64,000 nucleotides of DNA, from the NCBI GenBank assembly GCA_900312665.1, contig ONZQ02000005.1, positions 11,608 to 75,607 on the forward strand, given 5' to 3'. Below the pieces are notes generated by a model that was not told the DNA's origin, did not search any database, and was given only the letters and a program-made list of their open reading frames with translations. The DNA comes from Cephalotrichum gorgonifer (taxonomy: Eukaryota; Ascomycota; Sordariomycetes; Microascales; Microascaceae). A program made the translations under genes and the position numbers. Shown piece by piece: positions 55,215-64,000 of this stretch (the stretch's first letter is position 1; every line of letters begins with the position of its first letter).

Positions 55215-57409
55215 GGCGGGTATATAGAAATATGAGGTTTGCCAGCCGGAGGGTATCAATTAGACTGAACGTAGAAGAGCGATGTCGAGCACGGCCTTGT
55301 GCGGGACCCTTGTATATATATATCGCTTCCCCTGGGGACTATACCTGGAGGGGAGAGGGCGCGTCTCTGCTTCTGATATACCAACGACGAAGAAATATGA
55401 TTTAGGCGCGAATGGAGATACTTAGACGGCAAAGAAGAAACAATGGAGGCAAGAACCATCACTCGATGGCAAGGGCATCCCCATGTCCAGTATATATATA
55501 CTCACTAGGTGGGTAATTGCGGAAAGGGGATTGGTATGTCCTCCTCCCCGACCCTCTCGACAGGAGCGGAGTGATATCAACCACGATAGACCCTGGCAAC
55601 GCTAATGTCGCCGGCACCATGCTTTTTGCGCCACTCTTAACGGTCCGCACATTGTCGAATCCTCGTGAAAGCCGGCCCCCAACTTAACCCCTGCCACATG
55701 CTCAGACTGAGCGACGAATGTACGACTGAGGAAACCCCCCTTCCACCCCCCGGCCCCCTTTCTCCATCGCCTTCCTGGCTTCACGCAGCCCAGCCAAGGC
55801 AGCCGGCGTTCAACTATGACGTCGTCCCTCGACCGGTTTGTTACGGGGGCAGCTGAGCGGAGCCGTCTGGCATCTTAACCCCGGTCCACTCACTATCTCA
55901 CCGGCCCCTTCCCAGGGAGACAATGGTGGCCCGGGCTTTTTTAGCTTACCTGGGTTTTCGACCACTCCCGTGGATGCTGGCTGCAATGGACGGCGCACAA
56001 AGGACCGGCCGAGCTGACTTCCACCCACCCTAGTCATTGTGCCTCGCCGTCTTGAAACTAGTCTCCGGGACTGTTGTAACGAGTAGGAAGCGGTCGCTAT
56101 TTTCATCCGCTCCTTATCCTTCCTCCCCTACCCTAAGCCGCGCGCCCTCATGACGTCTTGCATGACCCCTCTCCTACCCTCCCCCAGCCCTCCTCTATAC
56201 CCCCGCCTCGTTGCTAAACCACCAATATCAGATGAAGATGAAACACCATGACGCTGATCATGGGGACTTTCGCCCTTTGTCGTACGGCATAACATGCATA
56301 AGTCCTTGTCGCATCTTGGCGCGCAAGAAGAATATGGGGAAAAAGAGAAGAAAAGAAAGTGCTGCCCCAGACAGGAATATGTGCGGCGCCTTTTTATTTT
56401 GCTCCCTTCCCCTTGTGCAAGCATTCATTCAACCGATTATTAGCTCAGCCTGGATTATGCTCTCTGTAGTCCAACCGCCCTCCCCCCTCCTGCCTCTTCC
56501 GCCGTCGTTTTCGCATGTTTCGCTTCCCAAGCGGGCCCCATGCAGTACATGAGAGGGTATCAAGGTGCTAGAGGGTCATTGCCGGTGCGGGATGGGAAGG
56601 GTTCCCTGTGGTGCCAGCTCATCCAAGTGAGCGCCCGTATGACCACAACCGAGACGAGTGGTGTTCTTGGTATAAGAAAATAGGAGAGTGAAGGCTGACG
56701 TCTTGAGTTACACAGCCGGAGAACTGGGAAGAAGAAAGAAAAGGAAGCGATGAAAGCCGCCGCGGGAGTATCGTGGGATCGACGTGGCGGCGTAAGCCCC
56801 CGGCCTACATCAACCGATGAGACCTAAGACCGATAACGTCACTATTCATGCGGTTCGCATGGCCCGGGTTGGCCTGCAGAGGACCCTTCCCGACTTTGAT
56901 CTATATTGAGACGTATCTGCCAAAACGCACTAGACCCCATTGGCAAAATGTACGATTGGCGTAGGTCACGGCATCATACCGTTCGACAACAGGTCCAGTT
57001 AATCAGGTTCCAGCATGTCCCTCCGTACGCCATTGGCCATGACCGGCATGCATCGGCGTCTCATTTTCCCAGGTTGCCAAACCAAAATCGCAGCCGAAAA
57101 GGCCGGGAAGTCTATGGGGATTCGCTGCTGTGAAAACGCGGGATTTTTTTCCGTTGCTGCATGGTATATATATCCAGGCGGGCAATATCCACTCGTTAAC
57201 CTGCTGCTGGGAGCATCGGCGATGGCGTGTCATACGGCGGCCGGTCGTCGACGCGGCACGGACAAAGCAAGGGGGTGTAAAGGAGCGTATTACGAAGGCT
57301 GATGCAACCCCGGTGGAGGGTCATGCCCCCACAAGGGCGGGAGCACATTGCTGCACCGACCCCGAGGATACGTCATAGATACCGTCGGCACTGGGGCAGG
57401 AGAGTTGTC
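55215..57409. other. Intergenic region of about 2.2 kb
   Basis: No supported gene. TATATATA boxes occur near 55314-55321 and 55492-55499, the former about 100 bp upstream of the small SMP-like gene. The rest shows C-rich runs and scattered short frames without motifs. Confidence 0.4.
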
Positions 57410-59224
57410 CTATCCGGAGAAGACGTCGTGGAGGTAGTCGCCCCGCCTGGCCACGGTGCGCTGGCACTTGGCCAGGATGGCACCCTGTCGCGAGACCTCG
57501 GCCAGGTGGCCCAGCATATACTTATTACCGTCGACGAAGCCGTACAGCGCGTAGGGGATGCCGACGTCGGCGCAGAACTCCCGAACCGGCCCCTGCAGAG
57601 CGCGGAGGTTGTGTCTCGGGACGCGGGGGAACAGATGGTGGATGGCCTGGAACTGCAGGCCGCCGTGGAAGAAGTCCAGCCACTGGGGGCAGTCCACGTC
57701 CATGGTGGTCCTGAGCATCTTCTGGGCGAAGGACTCCTGAGGGCCCATGTCCGTGGTGCTCATGGCGAAGTGGGACAGCGTGATCTGGATGTGGAGGGGG
57801 ACCGTGGTGAGGTTGCTAACTAGGAAGAACACGAGGCGGTCCCGGTTCGTGGGGATCGTCTTATAGAGGAGGAAGTACCCGAACCACGTCCAGAAGAAGG
57901 CCATGCCGACGAGCTCTAGCCACCTGTGCCACCACGCGGGCCCCCTCTTCGGCCCGGTCCCACTGAGGAGGTAGATCCAGGATTGAAGGTAGAGGTTAAA
58001 CCTCGCGGCGCACATGATGGGGTAGTACAGCCAGGCCTGGATGCTCGTGATGTACTGCGCAGCGAGGTCGTACTTCATCACCTTGTGGTGGTAGGTCGAA
58101 TAAAGGGACCTGAAAAAGCGGTGGTTCACGGCCAAGAATGGCAGGTGCTGGTTGTCGGGGTCGTGCTCGGGCGAGTTGGTGACGATGTGGTGGACGTTGT
58201 GGCTCCACTTCCACCAACCGAGGGATAGACCGCCGCAGAAGTTGGACAGGAACATGCCGATCAGGGTATCAACGGTGAAATTATGCGTGATACCCATGTG
58301 GCCGGCGTCGTGAACACAGAAGGACGCTTGGTGCCAGAAGAAGCCGAGGAACATGCCGCTGATGGCGTAGTATTCCAGGCGCAGGAACAGCAGGCTCAAC
58401 AGAATGAAGGTCAGGTACCTCGACGCCTCAATGCCGTACGCCTTGTAGTTGCAGTTATAATAGCCCTCGGCCCTCACACGTTCGTGCAGCTGGCGATACT
58501 TCTCCACGATGAAATTCTGGGAGTCTAGGTCAAGAGATGGGTACTTGTCGAAGTCGAGCCGGACTTCCTCCTTGGTCAGTGCGTCTAGGTACGTGATGCC
58601 GTCCATCGCGCCTACGTCCTCCTCTTCGTAGGTAGATGATGCTGACGACGAGATGTCACCCCCACGTCGGTTCCGGAGCGTGGAGGCATCGGTGTCGAAG
58701 ACGGGGGACGAGGCCCTCGAGCTTGGGCCACTCGACCCCGAATCTTTGCTCGCCTCGGGGCAAGCTGCCGGTACCGGCTTAGGTTCTTCTTGTGATCTAA
58801 CGGGGGTGGAGATACCCCCTTGGATTGGGGGCACGAAGTTTCTCCAACGACCTTCAATCCGACCGATCCGGTAACGATCCATCTGGCGGCGGGCCTCGGG
58901 AGAATGGAGACTAAGCGGTGTGAGAGCCGAGTCAGCGGGGGTATTCACAAGCTGAGATACACATAGAGATAGATATTAGGGGGGGTCATATAGGGCTAGA
59001 GAAAGGGAGACGAACGCGTTCACCTCATCGGTCGCATCCCGGCCGACCATGTGTAGGATAGCCAGGTCACCGCCGGGGTGGTACTTGATCCACGGGTCAA
59101 CCTTGAGGACATGCTGGTCCACGATGATGACCTTGGAGCCCTTGGCGATTAATTGGGCGATATCTTCGCGGGATAGGATCGGGTACGCCCTCTTGGACGG
59201 GGCGGTGGCGGAGTTAGAGCCCAT
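57410..59224 (-). CDS. Cytochrome b5-fused sphingolipid delta-8 desaturase
   Basis: This ER membrane enzyme puts a double bond at C8 of the sphingoid base of fungal glucosylceramides. Exons on the minus strand are 59224-59016 and 58910-57410, giving 569 residues. The N-terminal cytochrome b5 domain has HPGG, with haem ligands at His49 and, across the intron, His72 in NALHSPEA. A Ser-rich linker precedes the desaturase domain. The three histidine boxes are HDAGH, HNVHH and the third-box form QAIHH. Intron position was fixed by restoring NALHSPEARRQ; its donor is the unusual GTTCGT. The start was set at the ATG at 59224. Specificity for delta-8 is inferred from domain order and overall similarity. 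Other front-end desaturases share this layout. Confidence 0.9.
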
Positions 59225-61202
59225 GGTGGGCGGGGGAGCTGGCACGGGGGCTATGGTTAGATAGCCCCTCTGTCTGGGTAGATGTGTATAACTGAGTTAT
59301 ACGTTGTCGAAGGCACGTGAAATCTGATACCGGGAGAGTTCAATTGAGGTCTATGACTGCAGCTTGGTCCAGCTCTCGGTCTAGGTCTTGGTCTCGATGT
59401 TGGTCCAGGCGATTGGCGATGGAAATGCTGGAGTGGTCAAGCGGGGGCCGGCTATATCATTGACCAGGGGTGATAATGGAATATGCTGCTCATGGCAAGT
59501 TAGCAAGTTGGGAATATCGGGTATATGCCTGTGTAACGGAGCTGGTGCCGTGCCTGGAGGTTCCCTGGCCGATATGTTGAGGGGAGGCGGAAAGCAAGAA
59601 GGGGGGGGTACTGCACGTTTTATGACCTCGCGGGAACTTTTAGAAGTCCGAGACTACATGTAAGTACTTGTACGCGTAACAAGCTGGTGCTGGGATCCAG
59701 GAAGACGACGAACATTAGTAAACCAGTAATTTGAGACACCTTGGACGGATCTTCGTTCTTGCAGTTATTTTACCGACTAATATTAACTGAGAGAGAAGAC
59801 GTACGTTTGGGCGTGGCGCAGTGGCACTTACCGATCAAACATGGGCCCAAGCTCCCACCCCTGATAGCAGACTCCAGACCCACATGGACATGGGTGATTC
59901 TCATGCCAAGACACCAACATAAACTGGTCATGTCAAGCTCCATTTCAGGCGAGAACATAGCTGCTCAAGCCCGCTCTAAGAGGATGGTGGCCGTCATCTA
60001 TTTACCCCCAACAGAGCACGGCAGGATACCACTGATACGACGTGCATGCGAAGTATTTGTATTACTGGAGGCCGTTTGAGAGGGAATCATTCCCCGTCAT
60101 TCCATTCCCTATCACTCTATCACTCGCATATTGGTCTGTGGGCTGGCGTGGGCTGTTGGAAACATCGTCCCAGGCCAGCTCGAGATCGTATGAGCGGTAG
60201 TTCCAAGATCCACAGAGGTCGCATTCAACCTGTGTATGAAATACAAGTACTAGTACTTGCTATTAGTACGAGCAAGCGGCGCGACCTGCAGGGATCCAGT
60301 TCTTCCTTCCCTTTCTCCTGCCTCGAAGGTCGCACTACGACAGTGCCTTCCATCCCCTGAGCTGGCAGGAGGATCCCAGGCAGCAGAATTAATATCTTGG
60401 CTTGCCAGGAGAATTGTCCTCGTAGGCAACAGAATTAACAACTTCTTGCCTCGGATGATAAATCTACAGACATAATCTGTCTCTTGTTCTCCTCCTCCTC
60501 TGATATCCCTGCAAAGGGACGTCGGAGGTATTCCACCTATGACAACACCTGGGAGCGTGCGAGCCCATGCTTCCCTGATTGGCCATCCATCCATCTCTTG
60601 AACGGTGTGGGGAGCTCACATCGTGTAACTCGGATTATTTCAACCTATTCTAGATGAATATGGCATGGCACCCAACGAAGTGGCCTTCCACCCAGTATAA
60701 CCGTGGCAAAGATAAAATACATGCTCCCTTTGGAAGTAACATAGAGGTGGATACCCATGCGGACGAACTTGCCCGTCACCCCGGATTCCCAGTACACCTA
60801 TGCCTCGATATGCCGGGTCCCCTCCGCACTTACACTCGTTGCATTTCCGTCATACGGAAACAGCAGGAGCTTAAGGTCACGGCCTAGAGGAGCGGTGAGC
60901 GCCGCCAGCCACCAAGGGCCGCTACATGGCGCACCACCTCCTTAGCAGAAACACACGGGGTGAGCCATGCGTTCTCCCATACCCGCCTGCGGATACTGTG
61001 CTTAACAGGAAGAAACTAGAGTAACACCAGTTTGCTTCTCACAAGCTTCAAGGTCCAGTCAAGACAATCTCTTCCCGTACGATACATTATATATAGATTC
61101 CATCCCGCTTCAAACAATCACTACTACACCTACCCTCACCATCGTATTAGTTCCCACTGGCCCATACCTACATCCGAGCCTTCCGCTCCAAACCCACCCA
61201 TC
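59225..61202. other. Intergenic region of about 2 kb
   Basis: No gene is supported. The promoter of the desaturase lies at the left. A GTACTTGTAC motif is at 59664-59673 and an extended cluster at 60242-60271. Confidence 0.4.
61088..61095 (+). promoter_or_regulatory. TATA box upstream of the short ORF at 61203
   Basis: TATATATA lies about 108 bp before the ATG at 61203 and is followed by a CA-rich stretch, a layout typical of a fungal promoter and leader. It is the main independent support for that ORF. Confidence 0.35.
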
Positions 61203-61493
61203 ATGAACGTCTTCGCCCCTCACGGCGCCGTCCTCGCCCATCCCCCCTGCATGCATCGGATGGCCGACCCACCCCACCCTCACCCTCACCCTCATCCCTA
61301 CTACTTGTACCTCCCCAATCACCTCCCCACCACGCCGACATGCCCCCGATGCTCCGCGACCTGTGCCGACCTTGCCCGCGCACCAAACCCAATCTTCCCA
61401 TCCACCGCAACTTGTCCATGCCAATACCAGCAGGGCAACGCCGCCCCACTCACCGTGTACGTTTGCCCCCTTGGCCTCAGTCCTGAATCGTAG
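61203..61493 (+). CDS. Possible short Cys/His/Pro-rich protein
   Basis: A 96-codon frame opens with MNVFAPHGAVLAHPP, has a run of His-Pro repeats, then CPRCSATCADLARAP and TATCPCQYQ, which resemble paired cysteine ligands. It has a plausible start context and a TATA box upstream, but no family match that I recognise. A GTGTACGT near its end could be a donor to a further exon. It may be real or chance. Confidence 0.3.
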   Translation: MNVFAPHGAVLAHPPCMHRMADPPHPHPHPHPYYLYLPNHLPTTPTCPRCSATCADLARAPNPIFPSTATCPCQYQQGNAAPLTVYVCPLGLSPES

Positions 61494-62115
61494 TCCTTAG
61501 TTAGATGCTAATCCAGAAGCCCCAGGAACGTAAACGGTCCTGTCCTATCGCCCATCCTCACATGCGGCGGCCCGCCCCACGCGCATGTCCACTCCCAACT
61601 ACCCCCCCACCCCCAGAACCGCCTCTACATAAACCCGAACGTCATGGCCCGGCCGACATGCACGGCCACCTGGAACGGGAGTCCGCCCTTCCGTATCTTC
61701 GAGCACAGGGCGCCTACTTGTTGTGGCCCCTCCAACCACCTCTGAGTCCAGGTGCCAAGGAGAAATCCGTCCGTGTATGCTCAACTGTACCTGCACCTGG
61801 GCCAGATGCATGGGGCTGGCGAGGGGAATAGCTCGTTGCTGCCAGGACCGAGTAAATTTTAATACCAGAAATACTAGAACATGGAGAAGGGTACAATGGA
61901 ACAATCTCTGGTGGCAGGTGAAAGAAACATGGCGAGGGCCCCCTTGGAGTTGGCCACGTAGTATCCACCCAACTCACTATCGACATCGCTCCTGCAAAAG
62001 AAACTCCGAGGTCTATACACTCCCTCCCTATCGACATAAAGTACAGCATCCTCTCCCCCCCCCCTTGTTACACCTCTCCTATTTTCTTATCCACCATGCT
62101 GGCCTTGCTAGATGT
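61494..62115. other. Intergenic region before LPD1
   Basis: No gene is supported in about 0.6 kb. It contains the 3' flank of LPD1. Confidence 0.4.
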
Positions 62116-63991
62116 TTAGAAGTGGATCGCCTTCGAGTAGGTGGCCATCGCCGCCTCCTTGAACGCCTCCGAGAGCGTCGGGTGCGCGTGGCAAGTCCTC
62201 GCGATATCCTCGGTCGAGGCACCGTACTCCAGCGCCAGGGTGGCCTCCGCAATCATCTCTCCCGCATTGGCGCCGATGATGTGGACTCCGAGGAGACGGT
62301 CGGTCTCCGGGTCAGCGAGCATCTTGACCATGCCGTCCGTGTCGAGGTTGGTCTTGGCGCGAGAGTTGGCGCTGAAGGGGAAGGTGCCGACCCTGTAGGG
62401 GGTGTTGCTCGCCTTGAGCTCCTGCTCGCTTTGCCCGACCCACGCAACCTCAGGGTGCGTGTACATGACCGAGGGGATGCAGCCGTAGTTGACGTGTCCG
62501 TGACCCTTCTTGATGTACTCGACCGCGGCGACGGCCTCCTCCTCCGCCTTGTGGGCGAGCATGGGGCCGAACGTGACGTCACCAACGCAGCGGATGTGGG
62601 GGAGCTTGGTGCGGTACTCGGAGTCGATAATGACGCGACCGCGCTCGTCGAGCTCCAGACCGATGTTCTCGAGGCCGAGACCCTCAGTGTACGGCCGGCG
62701 GCCGACGGCTACGAGGACAACATCCGCCTCGAGCTGTTACGGGTTAGTATTTTTTTTTGGAACATAGGGACGGGAAAGGGGTGGCGAAGAGGACATACCG
62801 TTCCGGGCTTACCGCCCTTCGCAGCGTCGACATCGAGCTTGATCTTATCCCCGCTGGCATCACCGGCGGTGACCTTGGTGTTGACCATGAACTCGATGCC
62901 CTGCTTCTTCAGGAGCTTCTGCGCAGACTTCGAAATCTCCGTGTCCATACCGGGACCACCGATCTGGCCAAGGAACTCAACGATGGTGACCTTGGATCCC
63001 AGCCTGGACCAGACCGAGGCCATCTCGAGGCCGATGATACCGCCGCCAATGACGACCATCGACTCGGGAACCTTATCCATCGAGAGCGCGCCCGTGCTAG
63101 TAATCACCCTCTTCTCGTCGATCTGGAGCCCCGGGAACGGGGTGGCCTCGCTACCGGTGGCGATGAGGAAGTTCTTCGCCCGGATGCTGGTCTCGCCGCC
63201 CTCGTTAAGCGCGACCTTGACCTCGTTCTCGTTGACGAAGGAGCCGGTTCCCTTTACGTACTCGACGCCGTTCTTCTTGAGGAGGAACTCAACACCTTTC
63301 GTGAGGCCGCTAACGGAGGTGTCTTTCGCCTTCATCAGCTGCGCGAGGTTCAGCTTCACGTCGCCGACCTCGATACCCCGGTTTTTCGAGTCATGGAGGA
63401 TCTGGTGGTAAAGATGCGAGTTGTTGAGGAGGGACTTCGAGGGGATGCAGCCGACGTTCAGGCAGGTGCCGCCGAGGGTGCCACGCTTCTCGATACAGGT
63501 GACCTAGGTGTTTGTTAGACGGGGGCATGGCCCTGGGGCAACGGAAAAAAGGGGGGGGGGGGGGAGCTAGGTTTGCTGCTCGTACCTTCAATCCCTCCTG
63601 ACCGGCCTTGATGGCCGCGACGTAGCCAGCAACACCACCTCCGATGATAACCAGGTCCTTCTCCTCTGTGTATGTATAACCGAGGTCAGCCGGGGGCCTT
63701 CGGACAACCGGGTATCCGACAGGCCGCGGAAAGCGCGAAAGGGAAAGCTAAAGGAGGACACGAACCAGCAGCGGACGCATATGAGCGGCTCCATCTCGAT
63801 GCGAGAGCTGGCGAGGTGACGACTGGGAGGCTGTTGGGCGTCGATGACAAAAAAGTTAGAGACTATTTCGCTCAATGCTATCACGATCCTCGCCCCAACA
63901 ATAATAGCGCCGGAAACTTTGGAAGTACCCACGTAGATTTCCGGAAAGCCGACCTAGTGGCAGTCCTGGGTATTAAACGACTTGAAAGCAT
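62116..63991 (-). CDS. LPD1: Dihydrolipoamide dehydrogenase (E3)
   Basis: This FAD enzyme reoxidises dihydrolipoamide using NAD+ in the pyruvate and 2-oxoglutarate dehydrogenase complexes and the glycine cleavage system, in the mitochondrial matrix. Five exons on the minus strand (63991-63933, 63830-63766, 63665-63586, 63503-62799, 62733-62116) give 508 residues. Exons 1-2 encode an Arg/Ser-rich targeting peptide ending SRSYASAA. The FAD-binding site GGGVAGYVAA is in exon 3, the redox disulfide is Cys82-Cys87 in GGTCLNVGCIPSK, the NAD site is VVIGGGIIGLEMASVW, and the catalytic His487/Glu492 lie in HAHPTLSE. The first exon starts only nine bases from the window's edge, so the promoter lies outside. 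Intron 2 uses the donor GTTCGT, and intron 3 holds a run of fourteen G. Confidence 0.96.
63551..63564. repeat. Poly-G run in LPD1 intron 3
   Basis: Fourteen consecutive G on the plus strand (C in the transcript) lie within the intron between exons 3 and 4 of LPD1. Together with the VAC14 poly-C run it shows that long G/C homopolymers are tolerated in introns here. Confidence 0.85.
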
Positions 63992-64000
63992 TTTGATGTC

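Noticed and set aside
61723..63411. 562-codon plus-strand frame
   Set aside because: It is antisense to the well-supported LPD1 exons and has no matching domain.
1..64000. CRISPR arrays, operons, ribosome binding sites or secondary-metabolite clusters
   Set aside because: The window is eukaryotic chromosomal DNA. No regularly spaced repeats and no polyketide or peptide synthetase genes are visible.

Overview
The window is a gene-dense piece of a filamentous ascomycete chromosome (Pezizomycotina, most likely a sordariomycete). The signs are short introns of about 50-70 bp with GTATGT/GTAAGT-type donors and CTAAC/CTAAT branch points, compact divergent and convergent gene pairs, moderately GC-rich coding sequence, and a strongly AT-rich tract at the left edge that looks mutated by RIP (repeat-induced point mutation). 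I reconstructed exon structures by hand. For nearly every gene the spliced lengths are a multiple of three and the joined protein matches its family.

Left part (1-16 kb): AT-rich tract; ADE8-type GAR transformylase; wreckage of an MscS-like channel gene; an unassigned stretch; KGD2 (2-oxoglutarate dehydrogenase E2) divergent from a small unknown gene; the divergent histone pair H2A/H2B; an Sqs1-like G-patch/R3H protein divergent from ATG4; a Jjj1-type J protein.

Middle (16-42 kb): an SPX-RING ubiquitin ligase convergent with cystathionine gamma-synthase; a glycine-zipper protein interrupted by a frameshift; EMG1/NEP1; a secreted protein with a long Asn/Gln repeat tail; mitochondrial ribosomal protein S17; a Sap1/Yta6-like AAA ATPase; COG6 divergent from ATG9; and a mitoferrin-type carrier.

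Right part (42-64 kb): a small secreted unknown; ER P58IPK/DnaJ; a HAUS1-like augmin subunit; VAC14; a fungal HNH-nuclease protein; a tiny two-exon SMP-like gene; a cytochrome b5-fused sphingolipid delta-8 desaturase; a weakly supported short ORF; and LPD1 (dihydrolipoamide dehydrogenase), whose first exon lies just inside the right end.

Most of the content is housekeeping: the mitochondrial 2-oxoglutarate dehydrogenase complex (E2 and E3 are both here), autophagy (ATG4 and ATG9), ribosome biogenesis (Emg1, Jjj1, Sqs1), membrane traffic (COG6, VAC14) and ER folding. Nothing looks like a biosynthetic cluster or a new defence system. The points most worth a second look are the unusual H2A C-terminus, the N/Q repeat tail of a secreted protein, two decayed or interrupted genes, coding-like sequence between 23.0 and 23.4 kb, and a recurring GTACAAGTAC-like motif in intergenic DNA.
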